A DNA stretch of 31,566 nt from a virus. The translations under genes were made by a program, and so were the position numbers. Every line of letters starts with the position of its first letter. Positions within the stretch are counted from its first letter, which is position 1. Below, in pieces: positions 8,695 through 15,110 of the stretch. Location: the IMG/VR virus record IMGVR_UViG_3300001472_000085, positions 1 to 31,566 of that record. One strand, written 5' to 3'. The notes below the pieces were generated by a model. The model had not been told where the DNA came from. It searched no databases and saw nothing but the letters and a program-made list of their open reading frames with translations.

Positions 8695-9573
8695 ATGAAA
8701 GATTTAAAAACACCTCTCCGATATCCCGGCGGTAAATCTCGTGCTGTTGATTTTTTATTCTCATCAAAGAATATGCCTGTCACTGATATCCACGAATATC
8801 GTGAGATGTTCCTAGGTGGTGGGTCGTGCGCTTTTGCCTTTACTAAAAAATTCCCTAATATTCCTGTAAGGGTAAATGACAAATACTACAATCTATATTG
8901 TTTCTGGAAGTCCCTCCAGAGCCGTGGTCAAGACCTTGCAGACAAATTACACAAAGTCAAAGATGAACTTTCTACTTCAGAAGATTCTTTGCAGTCACAC
9001 CTTGACTACTATCATGTCATGCGTGAGGGCCTGAACACAGATGAAGATCCCTTTGAGATTGCTTGGCAGTTCTACATCATGAACCGATGTTCGTTTAGTG
9101 GTTTGGGTGAAACTACTGGTTCATTTTCAAAAGATGCGGTTCGTGATCTATTCAACCACCGACTTATTAGTAAGTTGCCCAAGTTTTCTGCGTTGATGCG
9201 CAACTGGGAGATCACCAACGAAGATTATTCGTATTTGCTAGATGGTGCAGACAAGAATACATTTATTTTCGCAGATCCCCCTTATGATATTAAGTCTTTT
9301 ATCTATGGTAATAAGGGTGACATGCATGAAACCTTCTGTCATAAACGTTTCCACGATGAACTTGACGAAACCGATGCGATGGTGATGATAACCTATAACT
9401 CTAATGATACACTCAAACAAGCTTACTCTAGTTGGGGTCAACATGAGTGGGACCTGACTTATACTATGGTGTCCACTAAAAAGTATCGTGAGGATGAACA
9501 CAACCGAAAAGAATTACTCCTTTGGAACTATCAAGAACGAGGAGTATCTACCCTCGAAGACTTTTTTGGTTAA
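8695..9573 (+). CDS. dam: Dam-type adenine-N6 DNA methyltransferase with clamp-binding-type tail
   Basis: D12-class (T4 Dam-like) methyltransferase of 292 residues. The N-terminal RYPGGKS (9-15) and FLGGGS (39-44) form the S-adenosylmethionine site, and DPPY begins at Asp194 (catalytic motif IV). KELLLWNY near residue 270 fits the family C-terminus. Target specificity is probably GATC-like but cannot be read directly. The last residues, STLEDFFG, copy the SLEDFFC end of the polymerase, which suggests that methylation is tethered to the sliding clamp behind the fork. The codons of this tail also form the left arm of a hairpin around the stop codon. It has its own promoter. Confidence 0.95.
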   Translation: MKDLKTPLRYPGGKSRAVDFLFSSKNMPVTDIHEYREMFLGGGSCAFAFTKKFPNIPVRVNDKYYNLYCFWKSLQSRGQDLADKLHKVKDELSTSEDSLQSHLDYYHVMREGLNTDEDPFEIAWQFYIMNRCSFSGLGETTGSFSKDAVRDLFNHRLISKLPKFSALMRNWEITNEDYSYLLDGADKNTFIFADPPYDIKSFIYGNKGDMHETFCHKRFHDELDETDAMVMITYNSNDTLKQAYSSWGQHEWDLTYTMVSTKKYREDEHNRKELLLWNYQERGVSTLEDFFG

Positions 9574-9580
9574 AGTCTTC
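9556..9580 (+). terminator. hairpin spanning the dam stop codon, possible terminator
   Basis: GAAGACTTT (9556-9564) and AAAGTCTTC (9572-9580) are a perfect 9-bp inverted repeat with a 7-base loop containing most of the stop region. A weak T-rich stretch (TTATTT) follows. The stem is poor in GC, so termination may be leaky; it could instead protect the 3' end of the mRNA. Confidence 0.5.
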
Positions 9581-9620
9581 TTATTTAAACTTGTCAAAGC
9601 CGCAGACATTAGTTTATAAA

Positions 9621-9635
9621 TTATTTTTAAAATAA
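9621..9635. repeat. 15-bp palindrome upstream of promoter (copy 1)
   Basis: TTATTTTTAAAATAA: 7-bp arms around a single central base, ending three bases before the -35 box of the 9639 promoter. The same palindrome with a different central base lies at 24643-24657, also three bases before a -35 box. Candidate operator or UP element. Confidence 0.6.
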
Positions 9636-9638
9636 GTG

Positions 9639-9667
9639 TTGACAAAACTATTCCTCTGTGTTATAAT
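9639..9667 (+). promoter_or_regulatory. sigma-70-type promoter for the DUF932 operon
   Basis: TTGACA at 9639-9644 and TATAAT at 9662-9667, spacer 17 bp. The -10 box continues as TATAATACTTGTATT, identical at the promoters at 23618 and 24661. Confidence 0.88.
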
Positions 9668-9705
9668 ACTTGTATTAAAACTGAGAAAACATATAGGATT
9701 ATATT

Positions 9706-10674
9706 ATGAGCATGAATGATGTACTACAAATAGAAACTTCTGCGACTGTGGGTAAGTGCCCTTGGGGTATTGGGACTCAAGTCTCTAATGACTTATCTCC
9801 ACAACAAATGATGGAGAAGTCTGGAACTAATTGGACCGTTGAAAAATGTCCTACCTTTGCAGCAAAGGAAGGCGTAGATCTTATACCTACTGGTAAGGAA
9901 GCTCTCGTTCGATCTTCTGACAATAAGGTCCTAACCCAAGTGGGTGGTAATTGGGAACCCTGTCAAAACGAAACTGCATTTGAATTTTTCAATGAGTACT
10001 GCTTAGAGGGTGGTATGGAAATGTCTACTGCTGGTTCTCTGAAAGGCGGTAAGATGGTTTATGCAATGGCTAGAATCAAAGAGTCCTTCGATATCCTTGG
10101 TGGTGACCAAGTTGACTCTTATCTTTTATTCTCCAATCCTCACGAGTACGGAAAATCAATTGATATTCGATTCACTCCAGTTCGTGTAACGTGTATGAAT
10201 AGTCTTGCGATGGCTCTAAAGGGTCGTGCTATAAATGGTGCGAAGATTAATCATCGACGTGCGTTTGATGCTGATCATGTCAAAGTGACTATGGGTATCG
10301 CACACCGAAGATTTGAGGAATATAAAGAAGTTGCGAAGTTCCTTGCGAGTAAAAGATTTACTCCGGAATCTTTGATCAAATACTACAACGAAGTTTTCCC
10401 TAGAACTTATCAAGGAAAAAATCAAGTTACTGTCAACGAATACAAAGACTTGACCACTAACGGTCAGAAGGCCTTTGATGTTCTTCAGACTCAGCCTGGC
10501 GCAGAGTTTGGTAGAGGTTCTTGGTGGCAAGCACTTAACAGTGTAACTTACTTGACTGATCATGAGATGGGTCGTAGTGCAGATACTCGAATGACTTCTG
10601 CTTGGTTTGGTTCTAATCAAAACCGTAAACAAGTCGCACTATCTCAAGCAATTGATTTCGCGGAGGCAGCATAA
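9706..10674 (+). CDS. DUF932 phage/plasmid-type protein
   Basis: A 322-residue protein matching the DUF932 family by recall (phage/plasmid-like proteins). Visible features are the GKCPWGIGTQV start region, LVRSSDNKVLTQVGGNW near residue 67 (the typical strand following a 'how it was before' loop), RFTPVRVTCMNSL (155-167) with its conserved Arg-Val-x-Cys-x-Asn, and a C-terminal helical half ending SAWFGSNQNRKQVALSQAIDFA. The biochemical role is not established in my knowledge; roles in recombination or plasmid maintenance have been suggested. It is first gene of a long co-directed operon, with its own strong promoter, and its stop overlaps the next ATG (TAATG). Confidence 0.85.
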   Translation: MSMNDVLQIETSATVGKCPWGIGTQVSNDLSPQQMMEKSGTNWTVEKCPTFAAKEGVDLIPTGKEALVRSSDNKVLTQVGGNWEPCQNETAFEFFNEYCLEGGMEMSTAGSLKGGKMVYAMARIKESFDILGGDQVDSYLLFSNPHEYGKSIDIRFTPVRVTCMNSLAMALKGRAINGAKINHRRAFDADHVKVTMGIAHRRFEEYKEVAKFLASKRFTPESLIKYYNEVFPRTYQGKNQVTVNEYKDLTTNGQKAFDVLQTQPGAEFGRGSWWQALNSVTYLTDHEMGRSADTRMTSAWFGSNQNRKQVALSQAIDFAEAA

Positions 10675-11036
10675 TGAAATTTTTAGATTTTGTAGTAAAT
10701 TCTTGGAGGTCTATTATGGACCTCCGATTCAACCCTTTGAGATATATTCCTGATCCTGTACTTCAGTCTTATCTTATGTTAGCTTTATTCACTATGTGGA
10801 GTGGTTTTTTTGGGTTGATTGCTATCTACTATTTTGGGTGGCTTGGTTATAGTATTCCTGTTAGTATAGGAGTTCATCTTGCAGTACTTATTCCTACAGT
10901 TATTACTAATGCAGTATTTTATGATGCGGAAAGGACTAACGCTCCGTGGTTAACCAAGTGGAAAAATAAGAAAACCTTACTCAGTTATTTAAAGGGAAAG
11001 AATATTGTTAAATGGAATTTGGAGAAAGAAGGATAA
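10674..11036 (+). CDS. multi-pass membrane protein, two candidate starts
   Basis: 120 residues from the ATG at 10674, or 106 from an in-frame ATG at 10716. Both starts have a strong Shine-Dalgarno (GGAGG in the end of the upstream gene, and GGAGG at 10705-10709). Hydrophobic stretches at about residues 34-58 and 60-84 predict two or three membrane spans, followed by a basic C-terminal tail (KWKNKKTLLSYLKGKN). The family is not recognised. The second start codon sits in the loop of a perfect hairpin whose stem holds the second Shine-Dalgarno. Confidence 0.75.
   Translation: MKFLDFVVNSWRSIMDLRFNPLRYIPDPVLQSYLMLALFTMWSGFFGLIAIYYFGWLGYSIPVSIGVHLAVLIPTVITNAVFYDAERTNAPWLTKWKNKKTLLSYLKGKNIVKWNLEKEG
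10705..10725 (+). promoter_or_regulatory. hairpin sequestering a Shine-Dalgarno, start codon in the loop
   Basis: GGAGGTC (10705-10711) pairs perfectly with GACCTCC (10719-10725). The 7-base loop TATTATG ends with the ATG at 10716-10718. Opening by ribosomes translating from 10674, or by a protein, would expose the site. Confidence 0.6.
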
Positions 11037-11066
11037 TAAAAATATATATATTATATAGGATAAATT

Positions 11067-11378
11067 ATGAAGTATGATAGTGGTAAACCAGATTTGAGTT
11101 TGATACCGCCCGAAGCCTTGGTGGAAATAGCGCATGTAATGACATTCGGTGCAGAGAAGTACGCTAGAGATGATTGGAGACATGATGGTGATAACACCGA
11201 GTGGTCCCGAACCTACGCGTCTATCCAACGACACCTAACATCTTTTTGGTCGGGTGAGGATTTAGATCCTGAGTCCAGTCGCAATCACCTTGCTCATGCC
11301 GCAACTCAACTTCTAATACTTATGACACATATAAATGATGGTCATACAGAATGTGATGATAGGTATAAACAGAGATGA
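11067..11378 (+). CDS. dATP/dGTP diphosphohydrolase-like protein (DUF5664 family)
   Basis: A 103-residue protein matching the phage family recalled as DUF5664 / dATP-dGTP diphosphohydrolase N-terminal: KYDSGKPDLSLIPPEAL (2-18), MTFGAEKYARDDWR (26-39), then RHLTSFWSGEDLDPESSRNHLAHAATQL, giving the conserved RH and GE-x-D-x-ES and H-x-x-H-A pattern. It is all helical like MazG-type pyrophosphohydrolases. The likely role is nucleotide-pool control during replication; activity is an inference. An AGGA element precedes the ATG. It overlaps the next gene by ATGA. Confidence 0.75.
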   Translation: MKYDSGKPDLSLIPPEALVEIAHVMTFGAEKYARDDWRHDGDNTEWSRTYASIQRHLTSFWSGEDLDPESSRNHLAHAATQLLILMTHINDGHTECDDRYKQR

Positions 11379-11719
11379 AAATCAAAAGAATGCTTTGGAA
11401 AATATTTTCTAGCACAGGAATAATTTGGTTGTGGATAGATTTTTTAAATAATAAAAGAGAGTATAGTGGAAAAAATTTAATTTTTTATTCTACTATATCT
11501 TGGGTGTCTTTATTTATTGTCTTATTTGCAACTACTCACTCTCCTATCTATGGAATTGTTTCTGGGTTGCTTTTGGTTTTTTGGGTTTTAGGTAATACTC
11601 TTTATAGAATATCTGAGTCTCTGGGAGAGTATTTTGTAACTATATTTTTCTTTAGTGTATTTGTTGGTGTGTGGATTCTTTTTACAAAGAATGCGCACAT
11701 ATTTGTAAACTTACAATAA
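11375..11719 (+). CDS. hypothetical integral membrane protein
   Basis: 114 residues with three hydrophobic segments, at about 37-55, 57-75 and 86-104, and a basic N-terminus (MKIKRMLWK). The family is not recognised. The start overlaps the upstream stop (ATGA) and the next small gene begins one base after its stop, so it sits inside an operon. Confidence 0.7.
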   Translation: MKIKRMLWKIFSSTGIIWLWIDFLNNKREYSGKNLIFYSTISWVSLFIVLFATTHSPIYGIVSGLLLVFWVLGNTLYRISESLGEYFVTIFFFSVFVGVWILFTKNAHIFVNLQ

Positions 11720-11720
11720 A

Positions 11721-11891
11721 ATGGAATATGATTCTAGATTAAAATCTATCAATAGAGTTGAAGTTATTGATAGTTTAGGTAGGTCTTACACTAACCTAAA
11801 AGTTAAAAACGTTGCGGTTGTTTTTCAGGATGAAGAACAAACATTAAAATTATTTATAGATGAAAGGAAAGATTCGAATGAAGAAAGGTGA
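11721..11891 (+). CDS. small hypothetical protein (56 aa)
   Basis: ATG one base after the upstream stop, ending at TGA 11889-11891. It has alternating strands (VEVIDSLGRSYTNLKVKNVAVVF) and a charged C-terminus. The small beta-rich layout recalls the next protein. Its 3' end overlaps the next gene by 14 bases. It is probably real because it fills the gap exactly in a tightly packed operon. Confidence 0.55.
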   Translation: MEYDSRLKSINRVEVIDSLGRSYTNLKVKNVAVVFQDEEQTLKLFIDERKDSNEER

Positions 11892-12150
11892 TGTGGTATC
11901 GGTAGTAAATATGGCTGGGGAGTATGTGGGAAGAATTAAAGATGAGTCTTCCAATAAACTCATATTAGAAAATCCTAGGATGGTTGTTAATGGTGATCAG
12001 GGTATGGGGTTTGCTATGGGAATATGTGTAACTGGACAAGAGAGTCCGACAGAAGTATCTTTCTATACAGCTGGAATAGTTTTTGTTACTCCAGTTAACG
12101 CGGATATTGAAAAAGCATATATTGCCGCAACAAGTGGAATAATTATCTGA
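11878..12150 (+). CDS. conserved marine-phage protein, Sm/SH3-like small beta protein
   Basis: About 90 residues. I chose the ATG at 11878 (MKKGDVVSVV) over 11860 because an AAAGGAAAG element lies at the right distance. Residues 1-35 (GDVVSVVNMAGEYVGRIKDES) and LILENPRMVV read as a small beta barrel of the Sm/LSm type, with an internal-Met and Gly-rich turn (GMGFAMG). The C-terminus ATSGIII is typical of a family I recall from T4-like cyanophages and pelagiphages, without known function. Confidence 0.65.
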   Translation: MKKGDVVSVVNMAGEYVGRIKDESSNKLILENPRMVVNGDQGMGFAMGICVTGQESPTEVSFYTAGIVFVTPVNADIEKAYIAATSGIII

Positions 12151-12827
12151 TGGCAGAAATAACTATACGCAACAAAGAACTTCTTTCTACACTAGATGGT
12201 TTTGTGGAAGATATGTTCAGTAATTCTACGTACAACGATCCGAAGTGTTTCACTTTTCGAGAAGAATCTGATATGGACAAAGGAGAGTATTATTGTTCAG
12301 AGGAATATCTTCAGGATTGTCTTGGTAGATTCCCAACATTGGTTGGTCCTCCCGATAGATACTTTGCTATTCCTATTGCGAAACTAGTTAGAGAATATCC
12401 TGATCAGTGGACGGATTATATGCAGAAGGTAAAGTATGACTTTGCCGCAGATTTGGGAGCTCATACCTCAGCACTATTATCCTATTATCCGCCAGGCGGT
12501 TTTGTGGGGTGGCATACTAACTATGATGCAAATGCGTATCAAGTTCTATTCACTTGGTCTAAAGATGGTAATGGTTTTTTTAGGTACCGTGACAAAGACG
12601 GAAGCATTGTGACGGAACAGGATGTGCCGGGCTGGCAAGCACGTCATTATTATTTTGGTGCGGAACATGAAGTCGAAGATCATTGTTGGCACTCTGCTTA
12701 TGCTGGTGGTGAACGTCTTACTCTAGCATATAAGTTTGTTAATGATGGCGGTAAACAAAATACAGTAAAAGACGAACAGGCTAGATACCTGAGAGATTTG
12801 TTGATAGAAGATATTGAAACCGAATGA
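12150..12827 (+). CDS. 2-oxoglutarate/Fe(II) oxygenase-like protein
   Basis: A 225-residue protein with a double-stranded beta-helix layout: WHTNYDA (121-127) provides the first iron ligand His122, GFFRYRDKDG follows, then CWHSA with His181 and ERLTLAYKF with Arg189, which would bind the 2-oxoglutarate carboxylate. The second position of the HxD motif is Asn124, with Asp126 two residues later, so metal binding may be non-canonical, as I recall for phage members of this group. The substrate is unknown. A different dioxygenase family member follows directly (4-base overlap). Confidence 0.75.
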   Translation: MAEITIRNKELLSTLDGFVEDMFSNSTYNDPKCFTFREESDMDKGEYYCSEEYLQDCLGRFPTLVGPPDRYFAIPIAKLVREYPDQWTDYMQKVKYDFAADLGAHTSALLSYYPPGGFVGWHTNYDANAYQVLFTWSKDGNGFFRYRDKDGSIVTEQDVPGWQARHYYFGAEHEVEDHCWHSAYAGGERLTLAYKFVNDGGKQNTVKDEQARYLRDLLIEDIETE

Positions 12828-13534
12828 ATTATGATATAGACAAGTTTGAAGAACTGGGTTATGTTATAGTTACAGACTTTATGTCTAGAGAAGAACACTT
12901 TAATATAAATCAGGAATGTCATATTCAAACAGCATTAGCAACCAACCTTAAAGATAATAGTGATTGTTGGGTAATGAACTCACCTAATAATCCATGTAAG
13001 TTAGACGGTGCCTTTAAGTCTAACAATACTTTTAGAGGTGTAGCATCAAACACCACACTAAAATCTATTGCCAAAAAACTATTAGGAAAGAAAGATATTG
13101 ATACCTACATATCTAAATTTTTCCCTATGGTCCCGAAGGAAGGCTTCTCTGTAGATTGGCACCAAGATAATTATTACATTGGTGCAGACTCCTCTAAATT
13201 AATAAGTTGTGATTTTTTTGTTAATGGTGCGACTAAAGAAAACGGATGTCTCAGAATAATTCCTGAGTCTCATAGAAATATACATGATCATGAGAAAGAG
13301 TCTCATGGTTTTTTTAGATGGATGAATGTAAACGAAACTCACCCCTCTATAATCGATATAGAAATGGAACAACCCTTTGCGGTATTTTTTGATGTCAATT
13401 TAGTTCATGGTTGTTATCGTAATACCAGCGAGGCTTCGTATAGATATAGTATTGCTTGGGAATATATTGATAGGAAGTATATTCCAAAAACTCATAATGG
13501 ACATCAATCACAAGATAGGTTAAGAGTACAATGA
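12824..13534 (+). CDS. phytanoyl-CoA dioxygenase (PhyH)-like oxygenase
   Basis: A 236-residue Fe(II)/2-oxoglutarate enzyme of the PhyH group: FEELGYVIVTDF at the start (typical N-terminal helix-strand), HQD with His113/Asp115, GCLRIIPESHR (141-151), VNLVHGCYRN with His195, and Arg207 in SYRYSIAWEY. The full HxD...H...R set is present, so it should be active. Phage members hydroxylate unknown small molecules or proteins; the substrate cannot be read here. It overlaps both neighbours by four bases. Confidence 0.85.
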   Translation: MNYDIDKFEELGYVIVTDFMSREEHFNINQECHIQTALATNLKDNSDCWVMNSPNNPCKLDGAFKSNNTFRGVASNTTLKSIAKKLLGKKDIDTYISKFFPMVPKEGFSVDWHQDNYYIGADSSKLISCDFFVNGATKENGCLRIIPESHRNIHDHEKESHGFFRWMNVNETHPSIIDIEMEQPFAVFFDVNLVHGCYRNTSEASYRYSIAWEYIDRKYIPKTHNGHQSQDRLRVQ

Positions 13535-13737
13535 AAACACCAATGACGCAATTTAGAATAGCGCCTGAATTAAAGGAAAGGTTCAGAAAGGTTTGTGAAA
13601 AGAAGGGGATATCTATGAGTGATGTTGTCAGAGAGATGATAGAAGATTATGTTAATCTCAATACAGTGGGATTAGATCAGGATACTAGTGTGGTTATTAA
13701 TGATGATGTCGATGATGATTGGAGAAGAGTGTTATGA
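13531..13737 (+). CDS. ribbon-helix-helix (Arc/CopG-type) DNA-binding protein
   Basis: A 68-residue protein. Residues 5-12 (MTQFRIAP) form the DNA-contacting strand, ELKERFRKVCEKKG is helix 1, and SMSDVVREMIEDYVNL is helix 2, the standard RHH fold. The acidic tail after residue 50 is unusual. RHH dimers bind short inverted repeats; several lie 250-590 bases downstream at the start of the curli unit, making this a candidate regulator, though that is inference. ATGA overlap with the gene upstream. Confidence 0.85.
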   Translation: MKTPMTQFRIAPELKERFRKVCEKKGISMSDVVREMIEDYVNLNTVGLDQDTSVVINDDVDDDWRRVL

Positions 13738-13961
13738 GTTTAACTATGTTGGACGCACACAAGATATTAGATGATATGGTAGACCCTAATGTTGAATCTG
13801 TTATGGATTCTTATAGGTCTAGAGCTAAAGTAGGATTTGATAAATATGGAACAGATACCACCAGAACAGATATAGATTTGATGGGTTGGTTAACCCACCT
13901 ACAGGAAGAACTGATGGACGCTACCATCTACATTGAAAGATTGAAAAAAGAAATAGTATAA
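13734..13961 (+). CDS. small MazG-like conserved phage protein
   Basis: 75 residues from the ATG at 13734, which follows GGAGAAG at good spacing and overlaps the upstream stop (ATGA). The conserved core is RSRAKVGFDKYGTDTTR (about 25-41), DLMGWLTHLQEELMDATIYIERL (about 45-67). The KYG...D...WL-x-H-x-x-EE-x-x-D-x-x-x-Y pattern occurs in many phage proteins, often annotated as nucleotide pyrophosphohydrolase-like, with EELMD equal to the first half of the MazG metal site. Activity is not certain. It is the last gene before the late-promoter region. Confidence 0.65.
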   Translation: MSLTMLDAHKILDDMVDPNVESVMDSYRSRAKVGFDKYGTDTTRTDIDLMGWLTHLQEELMDATIYIERLKKEIV

Positions 13962-13977
13962 ATTTTACACCTCTCAG

Positions 13978-13985
13978 TATAAATA
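13978..13985 (+). promoter_or_regulatory. T4-type late promoter box 1
   Basis: Exact TATAAATA, the T4 late-promoter consensus, 17 bases after the stop of the previous gene. A 12-base inverted-repeat arm begins directly after it. Confidence 0.65.
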
Positions 13986-14022
13986 GGTTTATATCCCTTG
14001 ATGCTACCTTGGGATCTAAACC
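13986..14022 (+). other. hairpin in the leader before the curli unit
   Basis: GGTTTA-T-ATCCC (13986-13997) pairs with GGGAT-C-TAAACC (14011-14022): 11 base pairs with one T/C mismatch and a 13-base loop. A smaller CCAC/GTGG pair follows (14021-14036). No T tract, so probably not a terminator. Could be a 5' structure or an operator. Confidence 0.5.
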
Positions 14023-14078
14023 ACCTGAGTAAGTGGAAAACTGCTCAAAAAATAGTTCATTTTAGAAATTGTTTTCGT

Positions 14079-14096
14079 TATAAATAGTAGTATAAT
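14079..14096 (+). promoter_or_regulatory. composite late promoter for the holin-like/curli unit
   Basis: TATAAATA at 14079-14086, four bases, then TATAAT at 14091-14096. The same composite with the same 4-base spacing is at 26323-26340. No good -35 exists for the TATAAT (TTGTTT at 14069 with 16 bp is the best), so late transcription is the main prediction. Confidence 0.7.
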
Positions 14097-14121
14097 TTAC
14101 TTGATATATACGATACTACTA
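14085..14121. repeat. 9-bp perfect inverted repeat over the late promoter
   Basis: TAGTAGTAT (14085-14093) and ATACTACTA (14113-14121) with 19 bases between. The left arm overlaps the late-promoter box and the right arm ends two bases before the ATG at 14124. Since transcription should start inside it, a DNA operator is more likely than an RNA hairpin. Confidence 0.55.
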
Positions 14122-14123
14122 GA

Positions 14124-14402
14124 ATGAATTTTCTTACGATGGTAACTGATGTAGGTTTTCCTATTGCCTCCGCTCTCGCTGGGGGTTTCTTCGTATTTCT
14201 AACTTTAAGATTTATTCTCGATGGTGTCCTTGAAGATATCAAGACTCAACGTGCGTTTGCAAAATCTTTAGACAATCGCGTAAAAACTATGAACAATGAA
14301 CTTGTTCGTGTAGATGTTCTTATGTGTCAAGCATTTGGAGTTACTCCTGATGTAGATAGAATAGCACGTGCGGATGGACAAAAAGATGCGAGAAAGGATT
14401 AA
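14124..14402 (+). CDS. holin-like small membrane protein with coiled coil (paralog 1)
   Basis: A 92-residue protein: VGFPIASALAGGFFVFLTL (about 10-28) is a Gly/Ala-rich membrane helix, then a helical region DNRVKTMNNELVRVDVLM of coiled-coil type, then a charged tail. One membrane span plus a cytoplasmic coiled coil is the design of BhlA/UviB-type holins, but no experimental assignment is possible from sequence. The next gene is a diverged copy (GFPI start of the helix, DxDRVxxxDNDLIRM in place of DNRVxxMNNELVRV). First gene after the composite late promoter, directly ahead of csgF and csgG. No clear Shine-Dalgarno. Overlaps its neighbour by one base. Confidence 0.6.
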   Translation: MNFLTMVTDVGFPIASALAGGFFVFLTLRFILDGVLEDIKTQRAFAKSLDNRVKTMNNELVRVDVLMCQAFGVTPDVDRIARADGQKDARKD

Positions 14403-14668
14403 TGGAAGAATTGAATGTTGCGGATGCCATAGGTAAATATGGATTTCCTATTATTGCCGCATTTGGTTTAGGTTATTTTATATACTATATTTGGAAGTGG
14501 GTTACGACAGAAGTAGATCCTGTAGTCTCTGAATCTCATATGACATTGATAGCCTTAATCGATAGAGTAAGAATGTTAGACAATGATTTGATTCGTATGA
14601 AAACTAAATTGGATATGATACTTCAGGAAAAAGAAAATGAAAAAAATATTAATCGGAATACTGATTAG
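14402..14668 (+). CDS. holin-like small membrane protein with coiled coil (paralog 2)
   Basis: An 88-residue protein with YGFPIIAAFGLGYFIYYIW (13-31) as its single membrane helix, followed by a helical coiled-coil segment (LIALIDRVRMLDNDLIRMKTKLDMIL) and a charged end. The layout and the GFPI and DNDLIRM elements align with the preceding gene, so the two arose by duplication. Two-component membrane pairs of this kind could be a holin/antiholin or the inner-membrane part of the curli export system. The csgF start lies inside its last 32 bases. Confidence 0.6.
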   Translation: MEELNVADAIGKYGFPIIAAFGLGYFIYYIWKWVTTEVDPVVSESHMTLIALIDRVRMLDNDLIRMKTKLDMILQEKENEKNINRNTD

Positions 14669-15110
14669 TTTATTACTATGTGCAACTTACTCCTACTCAG
14701 ATCAAATTACACATAGATTTAAATCTCCTTCGTTCAGTGGTATAGGGACATCTGCTCACTATCTCACAATCGAGAATCAGGAAAGATCTCGTAGAGAGGA
14801 GATTAAAGACGACATAGAATCCGCAATCGCGCAAGCGGAAAGAGATGCAAATAATACTACGCAAGCAAAGTTCTTGCGTAATTTAGAAAGTAGAATATAC
14901 GCACAGATTGCCAAACAACTAGTTGATAATATGTTTGGTAATACTGATTCTTCGGAGTCTGGTTTTTTTGAGATTGAAGGAAACTCCATAACCTATGAGA
15001 CAATATATGGTGGTGGAGCTGATGGGACTGATGTTATAAGAATCACCGTAGTCAGTGAAGATGGGACTGTTACTACATTGGATGTTCCTATTGGTGCTGG
15101 TGGATTTTAA
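14637..15110 (+). CDS. csgF: CsgF-like curli secretion/nucleation factor
   Basis: A 157-residue secreted protein. A signal peptide (MKKILIGILISLLLCATYSYS) is followed by FKSPSFSG, which matches the conserved FRNPNFGG at the mature N-terminus of Escherichia coli CsgF, the segment that inserts into the CsgG pore and makes a second constriction. A helical middle (SAIAQAERDANNTTQAKFLRN) and a beta-rich end (ITVVSEDGTVTTLDVP, compare LNVTDRKTGQTSTIQVSG) follow the CsgF layout. The protein ends in Gly-Gly-Phe. It overlaps csgG by one base (TAATG), so the two are co-translated, as partners in one pore complex. Confidence 0.85.
   Translation: MKKILIGILISLLLCATYSYSDQITHRFKSPSFSGIGTSAHYLTIENQERSRREEIKDDIESAIAQAERDANNTTQAKFLRNLESRIYAQIAKQLVDNMFGNTDSSESGFFEIEGNSITYETIYGGGADGTDVIRITVVSEDGTVTTLDVPIGAGGF

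Noticed and set aside
13986-14036. A tRNA or other known structured RNA before the curli unit
   Set aside because: Paired arms are present, but there is no cloverleaf, anticodon arm or T-loop; only a hairpin can be supported.
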